A DNA stretch of 64,000 nucleotides from Conexibacter sp. SYSU D00693 (GCF_017084525.1 NZ_CP070950.1:3100001-3164000); one strand, 5' to 3'. Counted from the stretch's first letter, positions 11,678 to 19,783 are shown. The notes: a model not told the origin generated them from the sequence alone. A program made the numbers and translations.

Positions 11678-11701
11678 CAGATGTCGTCCTCTCCAGATGG
11701 T

Positions 11702-11732
11702 TTGTGTGACGCAACGCAGTTGTAGCACACAA
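11702..11732. promoter_or_regulatory. 31-bp interrupted palindrome, probable MarR operator
   Basis: TTGTGTG (11702-11708) and CACACAA (11726-11732) are perfect inverted arms, and CAAC/GTTG (11712-11715, 11719-11722) form a second pair about the same centre, 11717. It lies between azoR and the divergent MarR-family gene. Size and position suit a MarR dimer site. The regulator bound is inferred from proximity. Confidence 0.65.
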
Positions 11733-11748
11733 GTGGACTGTGGTCCGC
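11733..11748. promoter_or_regulatory. weak copy of the GCGGACC-N2-GGTCCGC operator
   Basis: GTGGACT-GT-GGTCCGC matches the operator found upstream of yceI (43539 and 43573) and of the gene ending at 35400, with a degenerate left arm and a perfect right arm. It abuts the 31-bp palindrome, so the azoR/MarR region may answer to two regulators. Confidence 0.4.
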
Positions 11749-12270
11749 AAAGTGGTCGTGGGACACCCCTACACTCGGTCCATCGCTGCATCCGCCCACA
11801 CGACCGGCTCGCAGAGCGCCGCACCGCTGCTGGACCACCTGGCCCGGCTCACCCGGGCGCGCTCCGAGGCGGTGCTCGGGAAGCTCGGCCTGCGACCGCG
11901 CCACCTCGTCTGCCTGACCGTCCTGCGCGACCACGGCGAGGTCTCCCAGCAGGACCTCGCTTCGGTGCTGCGCATGGACCGCACGAACCTCGTCGGCCTG
12001 CTCAACGAGCTCGAGGAGCAGGAGCTGATCGCCCGGCGGCGCTCCAAGGAGGACCGCCGCCGCCACGTCGTCGGCCTGACGACCGCCGGCGAGCGCCGTC
12101 TGCGCAAGGCCGAAGCCGCGCTGGGCGACGTCGAGGACGAGGTCCTGGGCGCCCTCGACGCGGACGAGCGGGCGACGCTCTACCGGCTGCTGCGCCAGGC
12201 GACGGGGAGCCACATGGACTGCGCCGCGGCCGTCGTCGAGGCGCAGGCCGACGGCGACGACGCCTGCTGA
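11740..12270 (+). CDS. MarR-family transcriptional regulator
   Basis: A winged-helix regulator of up to 176 residues. The MarR core is clear: LLDHLARLTRARSEAVLGKLGL, the recognition helix region VSQQDLASVLRMDRTNLVGLLNELEEQELI, and the wing RRRSKEDRRRHVVGLTTAGERRL. The start is uncertain. In-frame GTG codons occur at 11740, 11752 and 11758, but they lie on or beside the putative operators. A TACACT box at 11770-11775 sits six bases before an in-frame ATC (11782) that would give a normal-length 162-residue protein. It is divergent from azoR and probably represses it and itself. Confidence 0.88.
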   Translation: MVRKVVVGHPYTRSIAASAHTTGSQSAAPLLDHLARLTRARSEAVLGKLGLRPRHLVCLTVLRDHGEVSQQDLASVLRMDRTNLVGLLNELEEQELIARRRSKEDRRRHVVGLTTAGERRLRKAEAALGDVEDEVLGALDADERATLYRLLRQATGSHMDCAAAVVEAQADGDDAC

Positions 12271-12274
12271 GCGC

Positions 12275-13198
12275 TCAGACGAACGGCGAGACCGCGATCG
12301 CGGCGAGGACGGCGGCGGCGGTCGACCACGCGAGGGCCGAGGCGACGAGGCGCAGGTCGAGCCCGAAGACGTGGGCGACGACGAGCGAGTTGATGCCGCT
12401 GGGCATCGCCGCCAGCACGTAGTAGGCGTCGGGGACGTCGACGGACGTGGCGGCGGCGAACGCCGCGAGCAGGATGGGGGCCGCGACCAGGCGCAGGCCG
12501 ACGACGAGCGCCACGGGCGTGCTGAACGGCGGGGGGAAGCGCAGCTGGCCGTCCTCGGCCTCGTGCGTGAGGTTCACCCCCAGCAGGAAGAAGCCGACCG
12601 GCAGCAGCGCGGCGGCGGCGAGCTCGGCGACGTCGACGACCGCGTCGGGCGCGAGCTCCTTCGGCGCGAGCAGCCCGAGCACCACGGCGGGGAGCACCGG
12701 GTTGCGGGTGAAGAACGCCCGCACGCGCTGGCGCGCCGTCTCGCCCGCCCGCGTGCCGAGCGCGGCGCCCGAGCCGAAGCCGACGGTGTAGAGCATCACC
12801 GCCGAGACCAGCGAGTCGTAGGCGACGGCGAGCGCGACGCTGTCGGTCCCGAAGAACGCGATGCACAGCGGGATGCCGAGGTAGCCGGTGTTGGCCAGCG
12901 AGGTCGTGACGACCACGGCTCCCGTGGCGCCGCGGCCGAGGCGCAGCAGGCGGGTCGCCACGAGGTAGGCCGCCGTCGTGACGATCGCCAGCTCGGCGTA
13001 GACGAGCAGCAGCCCGACCCCGACGCCCTCGGTCAGCTCGAGGTGCGCCGTGACGAAGAAGGCGATCGGCGGCAGCAGGACCCAGAGGATCAGCCGGACG
13101 AGGCGGTCGGTGAGCGCCGTCGCGCGGTCGCCGAGGCGGCGGTCGGCCCAGACCCCCGCGGCGGTCGAGACGGCGATCGCCAGGACGACCCAGACCAC
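12275..13198 (-). CDS. AEC-family permease (auxin efflux carrier-like)
   Basis: A 307-residue integral membrane protein with about ten hydrophobic segments in two five-helix halves, as in the AEC (auxin efflux carrier, Mem_trans) family. Family features include the N-terminal half ending with VVVTTSLANTGYLGIPL, the conserved NxGxxGxP helix, and the C-terminal MPSGINSLVVAHVFG, the re-entrant substrate region. Bacterial members move organic acids such as malate or malonate; the substrate here is unknown. The start is GTG at 13198. It is the last gene of a minus-strand run with the GalT-like, GNAT and TlpA-like genes and converges on the MarR gene, four bases away. Confidence 0.87.
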   Translation of the reverse strand: MVWVVLAIAVSTAAGVWADRRLGDRATALTDRLVRLILWVLLPPIAFFVTAHLELTEGVGVGLLLVYAELAIVTTAAYLVATRLLRLGRGATGAVVVTTSLANTGYLGIPLCIAFFGTDSVALAVAYDSLVSAVMLYTVGFGSGAALGTRAGETARQRVRAFFTRNPVLPAVVLGLLAPKELAPDAVVDVAELAAAALLPVGFFLLGVNLTHEAEDGQLRFPPPFSTPVALVVGLRLVAAPILLAAFAAATSVDVPDAYYVLAAMPSGINSLVVAHVFGLDLRLVASALAWSTAAAVLAAIAVSPFV

Positions 13199-13207
13199 GG
13201 CGGCGCC

Positions 13208-14200
13208 CTAGCCGGCGGCGGCGCGCAGCTGCGCCGCGACGTCCTCGGGCGCGACGGGCGTGACGCCCAGGCCGGTGCCGAGCTCGAGGCCCGCCTGGTG
13301 GGCCAGGCGCGGGAGCACGTCGATGCGCCAGCAGAAGCGCTCGGCGCCGCGGGGCGCGGTGCGGATCCAGAGGTTGAGCGGCGGCATCGCGCCGAGCACG
13401 CGGCGCAGGCGCTGGAGGGCGTCGTGCAGGAGCGCGGCGCCGCTCGGTCCCGCCTCGTCCTCCCAGCGCTCGCGACCCGCCCGCGGCGCGAGCAGCAGCT
13501 GGAACGCCGTGCGCGGGGCGTAGGCGGCGAGCAGGACGCAGTCGTCGTCGTACGCGACGAGGCGCTTGCGCTGCTTGACCTCCTCCTGCACGAGGTCCTG
13601 GAGCAGGTCGCCGCCCATCGTGCGCACCGCATGGGCGGCGAAGCGCTCGCGCTCGCGGGCGACCTGGGCGGGGACGAAGTCCAGCGCGACGAGCTGGGCG
13701 TGGGTGTGGGGCAGCGACGCGCCGCCCTCGGGGCGCTCGTTGACGAAGAGGTGCAGGCAGGCCGCGCGCTCGGCGTGCGCGCGCATCCGGGCCCGCCAGA
13801 CGCCCATCGCCAGCTCGACCTGCTCGACGGGCAGGTCGCCGAGCGACTGCACGCCCTCGGGCGCGTTGACGACGACCTCGTGGGCGCCCGTGGCCGCCTG
13901 GGCGGTGAAGAGCTCGCGCCGCGCGACCGGCTCGGGCTCCTCACCCTCGGCGGTGACGACCGGGAAGCGGTTGGGGACCGCGCGCACGCGCCACCCCGGC
14001 GTGTCGGGCGCGCTGCCGTCCTCCCGGACCGCGTGGACCTCCGGCGGCGTCTCGTGCTCGTTGCCGGGGGCGAACGGGTCCGTCGCCGGGTCGACGGGCT
14101 GCGGCGGCGTCACCGGCAGGAACGCCCCGGGCCGGTCGCCGCGGTGCGCGGCGACGACGCTGCGCGTCCCGCTCAGCGGGTCGACCCGGACCTCGCTCAC
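13208..14200 (-). CDS. galT: galactose-1-phosphate uridylyltransferase-like protein
   Basis: A 330-residue HIT-superfamily nucleotidyltransferase. The nucleophile motif is H165-T-H167-A-Q169 in ASLPHTHAQLVALD, corresponding to the HPHGQ of GalT. The N-terminus has the family features RVDPLSGTRSVVAAHRG, a PFAPGNEHETPPE segment and VRAVPNRFPVV. Members exchange UMP or AMP between nucleotide sugars and sugar phosphates. No galK or galE is nearby, so the true substrate could be another sugar phosphate. The GTG at 14200 overlaps the upstream GNAT stop as GTGA, showing translational coupling. Confidence 0.85.
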   Translation of the reverse strand: MSEVRVDPLSGTRSVVAAHRGDRPGAFLPVTPPQPVDPATDPFAPGNEHETPPEVHAVREDGSAPDTPGWRVRAVPNRFPVVTAEGEEPEPVARRELFTAQAATGAHEVVVNAPEGVQSLGDLPVEQVELAMGVWRARMRAHAERAACLHLFVNERPEGGASLPHTHAQLVALDFVPAQVARERERFAAHAVRTMGGDLLQDLVQEEVKQRKRLVAYDDDCVLLAAYAPRTAFQLLLAPRAGRERWEDEAGPSGAALLHDALQRLRRVLGAMPPLNLWIRTAPRGAERFCWRIDVLPRLAHQAGLELGTGLGVTPVAPEDVAAQLRAAAG

Positions 14201-14655
14201 GCCACGTCCTTGGCCATCCAGCGGTGCTCGATGCCGGCGTCGAGGAACACGTCGCCCCACGCCGCGTACCCGGCGCGCTCGTAGAGCCCGATCGCGTCGA
14301 GCTGGGCGGTCAGGACGATGCGCCCGCTGCCCACCCGCGCGGCCCGCACGTCGGCCTCGTCGAGCAGCGCGCGGGCCAGGCCGCGGCCGCGCAGGTCCCG
14401 GCGGACGGCCATGCGGCCGAGCTTCGTCGCGGGACGCTCGCGATCGCCGTCGGGGCTGCCGTGCAGCAGCCGGCAGGTCGCCACGACCGTCCCGTCGTCG
14501 TCGACCACGACGAGGTGCTCGGCCTCTGCGTCGCGCCCGTCGAGCTCGTCCTCCTCCGAGACGCCCTGCTCGAGGCAGAAGACCTCGTGGCGCAGGGCCA
14601 GCGCGGCGGCGAGCTCGGCCTCGTCGACGACCAGGCGGGCGGTGGCGGCAGGCAC
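14197..14655 (-). CDS. GNAT-family N-acetyltransferase
   Basis: A 152-residue acetyltransferase. The acetyl-CoA pyrophosphate-binding motif A is clear: LGRMAVRRDLRGRGLARALLDEA (R/Q-x-x-G-x-G/A). It follows a strand with VVATCRLLHG and an N-terminal RHEVFCLEQGVSEEDELDG segment that places it near the ElaA/YitI-like group. The C-terminus has the usual AIGLYERAGYAAWGDVFLDAGI. The GTG at 14655 lies five bases after the preceding stop. The substrate is unknown. It overlaps the GalT-like gene by four bases. Confidence 0.88.
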   Translation of the reverse strand: MPAATARLVVDEAELAAALALRHEVFCLEQGVSEEDELDGRDAEAEHLVVVDDDGTVVATCRLLHGSPDGDRERPATKLGRMAVRRDLRGRGLARALLDEADVRAARVGSGRIVLTAQLDAIGLYERAGYAAWGDVFLDAGIEHRWMAKDVA

Positions 14656-14660
14656 GTCGC

Positions 14661-15245
14661 TCAGCGCAGCGCGTGGCGCTCGAGGTCGCGGAACAGCGCC
14701 TCCGCGGAGGCGTAGCCGCCGGCGTGCACGAAGCGCTCGCCGTTGCGGTCCTGGAAGACGGTCACGGGGTAGGCCGCCGACGCGTCGAGGCGCAGCGCGG
14801 CCTTCTCGTCGGGGTCCTCGAAGCTCACGTAGGCGACCGGGAAGCGCTCGAGGAAGCGCTGCGCGTCCTGCTTGTTGTCGCCCGAGTTGAGGCCGAGGAA
14901 GGCGATGCGCTTGCCGTAGCGCTCGACCGCCTGCTGGAGGAAGGGGAACTCGAAGCGGCAGGGCCCGCACCACGACGCCCACTTGTTCACGACGACCGGG
15001 TGGCGGCCCCTGAGGGCGTCGACGGTCCGCTCGACCTCGCTGGGGGAGGCGTCGACGATCGCGTTGGGCCGCGCGTAGCCGCGGGCGACCTCGGCGGGGG
15101 CGCCGCGCAGCGCCGCCTGCTGGTCGGCGAGCGAGACGGTCCGGGGCTTGGACGCGTCGTCGTCCTTGCCGCCCGCCTGCGTGAGGCCGATGACGAGGAC
15201 GGCGACCAGGGCGACGGCGGCGAGGGCGAGGAGCGGACGGCGCAT
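14661..15245 (-). CDS. TlpA-like membrane-anchored thioredoxin-fold protein
   Basis: A 194-residue protein with an N-terminal signal anchor (residues 5-22, Ala/Val/Leu-rich) and an extracytoplasmic thioredoxin fold. The redox motif is W92-C93-G94-P95-C96, in KWASWCGPCRFEFPF, as in TlpA/ResA/CcmG proteins that reduce cysteines of apocytochromes or other exported proteins. A cis-Pro occurs in AAYPVTVF. ATG 15245 is preferred over one ten codons upstream because the anchor then begins at once with MRRPLL. A haem-export cluster lies elsewhere in the window, so a role in cytochrome c maturation is possible but not shown. Confidence 0.88.
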   Translation of the reverse strand: MRRPLLALAAVALVAVLVIGLTQAGGKDDDASKPRTVSLADQQAALRGAPAEVARGYARPNAIVDASPSEVERTVDALRGRHPVVVNKWASWCGPCRFEFPFLQQAVERYGKRIAFLGLNSGDNKQDAQRFLERFPVAYVSFEDPDEKAALRLDASAAYPVTVFQDRNGERFVHAGGYASAEALFRDLERHALR

Positions 15246-15300
15246 GGGACCCGTCGCATGATGCCACCGGGGCATTGCGGTACCATCCGGCGCACAAGCC

Positions 15301-15356
15301 GGGGGTCGAACGTCGTTCAGGGAGGTCCCCCGCGCTTCTCGTCCCCGTCACAGGGG
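15301..15356 (+). other. structured leader upstream of helicase gene
   Basis: GGGGG (15301-15305) can pair with CCCCC (15327-15331), enclosing a perfect GAAC-GTC-GTTC hairpin (15308-15318). A second hairpin, CCCC-GTCACA-GGGG, spans 15343-15356. A TACCAT box at about 15282-15287 could start a transcript here, leaving a leader of about 130 nt before the ATG at 15418. No known riboswitch class is recognised. Confidence 0.35.
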
Positions 15357-15417
15357 CCACAGCAAGCCGTGCGACGTCCTGCCTGCACGCCTTGCCCTCC
15401 ACTGCTGAGTCGTCCTG

Positions 15418-18400
15418 ATGGCCGAGTCCACGACCGTGGCCGCCGAGGCCGCCATCCCCGATCCCGCGCTGGTGCAGCGCGCGGAGGCGTTCACGCGCGA
15501 GCGCTTCGTCCACGAGGGCGAGGACCCGGCGACGGCGCTCGCCCCTGGGTCGGCGCGCCGGCGGGCGCTCGACGCGGCGGTCCGCGAGCTCGAGGCGGGC
15601 GCGAAGGTCCCGTCGGCCAAGTGGCGCCGCCGCTACGCGCTGCTGCTGGGCCTCGAGCGCGTCCTGTCCGAGGACGAGCCGCACCTCGTCGACGGCACGA
15701 AGCTCCATCCCCACCAGGTCGATGCCCTCTCGGGCACGCTGGTCGCGCTCCTGGCGCGGGCCCAGCAGATCGACGACGCGGCGCCCGTCGCCGAGACCGC
15801 CGCGCCGGTCCTCGCGGTCGACGACGACGAGCCCGAGCCCGAGGAGGACGAGCCCGACGTCCCCGACGAGCCGCTGGAGCCCGAGCTCGCGGCCGACGAG
15901 GACGACGACGAGGAGGAGGACGAGCCGGAGGAGGACCCGGCCGCCCGCGAGGCGGAGGCCTTCGACGACGAGGCCGACCCCGACGTCGACGAGGACATCG
16001 ACGAGGCCGCGGCCGACGACCCCAACGCGCACAAGCGCTTCTGGTTCGAGCACGCGACGGGCGCCGGCAAGACCGTCGCCGCGATGGCGTTCGTCGAGGC
16101 CTCGCGCACCGGCGGCGTCCTGATCCTCACCCACCGGCGCAACCTCGTCGACCAGTTCCTCGGCGAGCTGCACGACCGCGGCTACGGCGACCGCGAGTCC
16201 CCGCCGCTGCTGGACGGCGAGGGCCACGACCGCGTCGACGGTCCCGTCACGGTCGAGACCTACCAGTGGTTCGTGCGCAACGCCGGCCGCATCTCCGACG
16301 CGTACGGCATCGTCATCTGCGACGAGGCCCACACGGCGCTCGGCGACAAGACGTCGGCGGCGATCCGCGCGTGGACGGGCCCGATCTTCATCGGCATGAC
16401 GGCGACGGGCGCGCTCATCGCCCGCCACGTCACCGACCTCTTCCCGACGCAGACCTCGCGCTTCGACCTCGCGCAGGCCGCGCGCCGCGGCGTCATCGCG
16501 CCGCTGCGCTGCATCCGCATCCCGCCGGGTCCGGGGGTGCGCACGATCGCGAAGGTGCCGCTGCGCAAGGGCGAGGTCGACGTCGAGTTCGACCAGGAGA
16601 TGCTGGCCGAGCTGCTCGACCAGACGCCGTTCAACCTGGCGATCGCCGACCTCTACAAGACGCGCTTCAACGGCGTGCCGGGCGTCGTCTACGCGGCGGG
16701 CGTCAAGCACGCCTACAACGTCGCCGAGGCGTTCCGCGAGCTGGGCATGAACGCGCAGGCGGTGTCCGGGGAGACGCCCAAGCGGGAGCTCGCCGAGATC
16801 CTCGCCGCCTACGAGCGCGGGGACGTCGACGTCCTGGTCAACGCGCAGCTCCTCGCCGAGGGCTGGAACTCGCCGCGAGCGACGGTCTGCATGCACCTGG
16901 CGCCGACGGCGTCCAAGCGCATCTACCAGCAGCGCGTCGGTCGCGTCACCCGCCGCCACCCGGGCAAGGAGTCCGGGCTGGTCATCGACTTCGTCCATCC
17001 CGCGACGCGCCACGACGACCCGGTCGTGACGCTCCACTCGCTGCTCGAGCGCGACGTCTACCGCGGCGGGGCGATCGTCGTCGGCCCGGTGCGCCGCGGC
17101 CGCGGGCGGCGCATCCGCGTCGAGCGTCGCGTCATCCCGGTCGCCGCCGACGAGGATCGGCGTCACGAGGTCTTCGAGCGCGAGCTCTGGCGCATCGCGG
17201 TCGAGCACCTCGACTGGGGCGAGCAGCACATGTGGGCCGCGCTGGCCGGCGCGCGCGTCGCGCCCAGCGGCTGGCGCCGCGCGCGGGCGATGCTGCACTT
17301 CGACCGCACGGGCGAGCTCAAGGCGCGCTTCCTCATCACCGCGGTCGAGCGCAACAAGAACTCGCAGCTGCGCGTGCGCGCGCTGCAGGAGATCGCGCAG
17401 TCCCGCGACCCCGACGCGTTCGACCGCTCGGTCGACGTCGTCGGCACCTGGTCGCGCGACGAGCGCCGCGAGGGCGCGAAGGTCCTGCTCCAGGCGCTCG
17501 CCGAGCGGCGCATCGGCCGGCGCGACCAGGCCAACGCCTGGATCTGGCGGCTGGCCGAGTACACGCGCGAGATCCACGAGGAGTACGCGGTCCAGCGCTG
17601 GCCGGAGACGAAGCGGCTGCTGGGTCTCCTGGTGAACTCCAGCGGCGCGGCGCACCAGCGCAACGCCCGCCGGCTCATCCACGCGGCGCGCAAGCAGGAC
17701 CGACGGCTGCAGGCCGCGCTGCTCGCCGCCGCGGTGGCCCACTCGCCGGGCGCCGAGACCGAGCTGCGCGACGCGCGGACGCGGCTGGCGCGCAAGCCCA
17801 GCGCGCTGTCGCGCGAGCTGCTGCGCAACTTCCCCAAGCGGCGCAGTGGACGCAACCGGCGACGCAAGAAGAAGGACGTCGGCGAGTCCCAGCAGGTCGA
17901 GGCCGCGGTCGCCGGGGCGGTCGTCGATGGCGAGGTCGTCGAGGGGGCCGAGGGCTCCTCGGGCGGCGACGGCGGTGACCAGCCGGTCTCGAAGTCCAAG
18001 CGCCGCCGGACGCGCCGCAAGGCCGCGGCCGCCGCGAAGGCCGCCGAGGAGCGGGCGGCGCGGGCCGAGGCCTCCGGCGAGGCGTCTGGCACCGACGCGG
18101 ACGGTGGCGACGGCGCGGCGATCGACGAGGTCCAGGCGGCGACCGCCGAGGCGGCGATCGCCGAGACCGACACGCCGGTCGACGACACCGAGTCCGCCAC
18201 CGCCGAGGCCGCGATCGCGGAGACCGACCAGCCGGCGCCGCCGAAGCCCAAGCGCGCGCGCCGCACGACGAAGAAGGCCGCCGAGCCGGTCGAGGCGGAG
18301 GCCGCGCCCGTCGAGACCGAGGCCGCCGACGCGTCGGTCGACGACGACCCGCCGGCCAAGCCCAAGCGCACCCGCCGCACCACGAAGAAGACCGTGGAGC

Positions 18401-18813
18401 CGGTCGAGGCGGACGTCCCGCCCGTCGAGACCGAGGCCGCCGACGCCTCCGTCGACGACGACCCGCCGGCCAAGCCCAAGCGCACGCGCCGTACCACCAA
18501 GAAGGTCGTCGCAGCCGAGGGCGAGCCGGACGCCCAGCTCTCGCTCGACACCCCGAGCGCCGAGCCGGAGGCCGACGCCGAGCCGCCGAAGCCCAAGCGC
18601 ACCCGCCGCACCACGAAGAAGGCCGCGGAGGCCGAGCCGGAGTCCGCCACGGACGAGGCACCCAAGCCCAAGCGCACGACCCGCCGCAAGCCGGCCACCG
18701 TCGCCGCCGCCGAGGCGGTCGCGGCCGCCGCCGCGGAGGCCGACGCCCCCGCGAAGCCCAAGCGCACCCGCCGCAAGCCCGTGGCGGACGATGCGCTCGA
18801 CGACGCGGCCTAG
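15418..18813 (+). CDS. DEAH-box SF2 helicase with acidic insertion and basic repetitive tail
   Basis: A 1131-residue superfamily 2 helicase. Motif I is T214-GAGKT, motif II is D302-E-A-H305, motif III is MTATG near residue 327, and motif VI is Q504-QRVGRVTRR, as in the type III restriction/UvrB-like DEAD/DEAH group. A Q-like segment LHPHQVDAL lies at residues 96-104. It is separated from motif I by about 100 residues made almost wholly of Asp, Glu, Pro and Ala (about 125-205). From about residue 815 the tail is low-complexity, with repeated KPKRTRRTTKK blocks alternating with acidic Ala/Glu spacers. The tail looks suited to nucleic-acid or partner binding. No methylase gene is adjacent, so restriction is unlikely. 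Confidence 0.85.
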   Translation: MAESTTVAAEAAIPDPALVQRAEAFTRERFVHEGEDPATALAPGSARRRALDAAVRELEAGAKVPSAKWRRRYALLLGLERVLSEDEPHLVDGTKLHPHQVDALSGTLVALLARAQQIDDAAPVAETAAPVLAVDDDEPEPEEDEPDVPDEPLEPELAADEDDDEEEDEPEEDPAAREAEAFDDEADPDVDEDIDEAAADDPNAHKRFWFEHATGAGKTVAAMAFVEASRTGGVLILTHRRNLVDQFLGELHDRGYGDRESPPLLDGEGHDRVDGPVTVETYQWFVRNAGRISDAYGIVICDEAHTALGDKTSAAIRAWTGPIFIGMTATGALIARHVTDLFPTQTSRFDLAQAARRGVIAPLRCIRIPPGPGVRTIAKVPLRKGEVDVEFDQEMLAELLDQTPFNLAIADLYKTRFNGVPGVVYAAGVKHAYNVAEAFRELGMNAQAVSGETPKRELAEILAAYERGDVDVLVNAQLLAEGWNSPRATVCMHLAPTASKRIYQQRVGRVTRRHPGKESGLVIDFVHPATRHDDPVVTLHSLLERDVYRGGAIVVGPVRRGRGRRIRVERRVIPVAADEDRRHEVFERELWRIAVEHLDWGEQHMWAALAGARVAPSGWRRARAMLHFDRTGELKARFLITAVERNKNSQLRVRALQEIAQSRDPDAFDRSVDVVGTWSRDERREGAKVLLQALAERRIGRRDQANAWIWRLAEYTREIHEEYAVQRWPETKRLLGLLVNSSGAAHQRNARRLIHAARKQDRRLQAALLAAAVAHSPGAETELRDARTRLARKPSALSRELLRNFPKRRSGRNRRRKKKDVGESQQVEAAVAGAVVDGEVVEGAEGSSGGDGGDQPVSKSKRRRTRRKAAAAAKAAEERAARAEASGEASGTDADGGDGAAIDEVQAATAEAAIAETDTPVDDTESATAEAAIAETDQPAPPKPKRARRTTKKAAEPVEAEAAPVETEAADASVDDDPPAKPKRTRRTTKKTVEPVEADVPPVETEAADASVDDDPPAKPKRTRRTTKKVVAAEGEPDAQLSLDTPSAEPEADAEPPKPKRTRRTTKKAAEAEPESATDEAPKPKRTTRRKPATVAAAEAVAAAAAEADAPAKPKRTRRKPVADDALDDAA

Positions 18814-18837
18814 CCGTTCTGCGCACGCGGCTGCGGG

Positions 18838-18843
18838 TACGGT
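18838..18843 (+). promoter_or_regulatory. TACGGT -10 box, leaderless type
   Basis: TACGGT ends six bases before the GTG at 18850, with no Shine-Dalgarno sequence between. It indicates a separate promoter for the LP-repeat protein just downstream of the helicase gene. Confidence 0.5.
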
Positions 18844-18849
18844 CGCGCC

Positions 18850-19509
18850 GTGAGCCCCTTCGGCATCGAAGCCATCCCCGCGGACGTCGCGAAGGCGCTG
18901 CGCTCGCTGCCCGACCTCGGCGAGCACCTCGCCGACGTCGCGAAGACCACCCGCGAGCTGCCGCCCATGGCCCGCGCGCTCGACGCCGTGACCGCGAACA
19001 CGTCCACGCTGAGCGCGATCACCACCGACGTCCGCAAGATCGCCAAGGCGCTCACCACCATGCCGTCGATCGCCAAGGGCGTCGGCAGCGTCGCGCAGGA
19101 CACCGGCGTCCTGCCGCAGGTCGAGCGGTCCATCCAGGACGTCGCGCGTGACACGAGCGCGCTGCCCGGCGTGAGCAAGGGCCTGCAGGACCTCGCCGGC
19201 GACATGGCCGAGCTCAAGGGCCAGATGGCCGCGGTCTCCGCCGCCACCGAGGTCCTCCCGACCATGGACGGCCGCATGGCGACGATCGAGGAGGCGATGC
19301 CGACGCTCGTCGAGGTCCAGCAGCACCTCGCCGCCCTCCCGGAGACCATGCGCAGCCTCGACCAGGGCATCGCCGGCCTCACGGACCTCCTCGAGCGCCT
19401 CGTCGGCTCCCTCGCGACGCTCGACGGCAACGTGTCGTCGTTGCAGGGCTCCGTCGAGCCGCTCAGCCGGCTCGCCGACAAGCTGCCGGGCAGCTCGCGG
19501 CGCGGCTGA
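18850..19509 (+). CDS. hypothetical amphipathic repeat protein, 219 aa
   Basis: No family is recognised. The protein is predicted almost wholly helical, without Cys or Trp and without a signal peptide. It is built from short amphipathic segments of about 18-25 residues that often end or begin with Leu-Pro (SLPDLGEHL, ELPPMARAL, VLPQVERSI, ALPGVSKGL, VLPTMDGRM, ALPETMRSL, KLPGSS). The Thr/Ser and Asp-rich heptads between them suggest a rod or coiled-coil bundle, resembling phasin-like or apolipoprotein-like helices. The GTG at 18850 has its own TACGGT box. It follows the helicase gene by 36 bases. Confidence 0.72.
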   Translation: MSPFGIEAIPADVAKALRSLPDLGEHLADVAKTTRELPPMARALDAVTANTSTLSAITTDVRKIAKALTTMPSIAKGVGSVAQDTGVLPQVERSIQDVARDTSALPGVSKGLQDLAGDMAELKGQMAAVSAATEVLPTMDGRMATIEEAMPTLVEVQQHLAALPETMRSLDQGIAGLTDLLERLVGSLATLDGNVSSLQGSVEPLSRLADKLPGSSRRG

Positions 19510-19683
19510 CTACACGCGGCGCCCGGCCGAGCGGGCGCCGTCGCCCTGCACCTCGTGCCGCTCGCCGTCGCTTGGCGCCGCCGGCATGGAGCCGACGCCG
19601 GGCGCGAGCGCGAGCTCCCAGCCGAAGACGCTCGCGTACGCGTGGCGTGCCGCGTCCGCATCGGCGGGTCGGCGGTCGGTCAT
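19510..19683 (-). CDS. small hypothetical protein, 57 aa
   Basis: A small minus-strand frame beginning at ATG 19683. The segment ARHAYASVFGWELALAPG has the look of a conserved helix-strand unit, distantly like the first element of prim-pol N-terminal domains, but it is too short to call. The rest is Gly, Ala, Asp and Arg-rich. No -10 box or ribosome-binding site is evident. It could be a real small gene or a remnant, since it ends convergent with the LP-repeat gene and shares an intergenic interval of under 300 bases. Confidence 0.35.
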   Translation of the reverse strand: MTDRRPADADAARHAYASVFGWELALAPGVGSMPAAPSDGERHEVQGDGARSAGRRV

Positions 19684-19783
19684 GGAGGGGTGGGTCACAG
19701 CGCAGCGCTCCAGGTCGGCTCTCGGGCTGCACATCAAGACCGCCGGCGGGCGTGAACCTCATCGGTGACGCAGGTCAGAGGGG

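Noticed and set aside
15295-15325. tRNA-like T-loop (GGTCGAAC) upstream of the helicase gene
   Set aside because: No acceptor stem, anticodon arm or D arm could be paired around it; the pairing seen is a simple nested hairpin.
15418-18813. Type III or type I restriction subunit
   Set aside because: The helicase core is similar, but there is no endonuclease motif in the chain and no methylase or specificity gene beside it.
14197-19326. 5.1-kb minus-strand open frame opposite the helicase gene
   Set aside because: It is repetitive Arg/Gly/Leu/Ala shadow of the helicase tail; only its last 459 bases (14197-14655) are a real GNAT gene.
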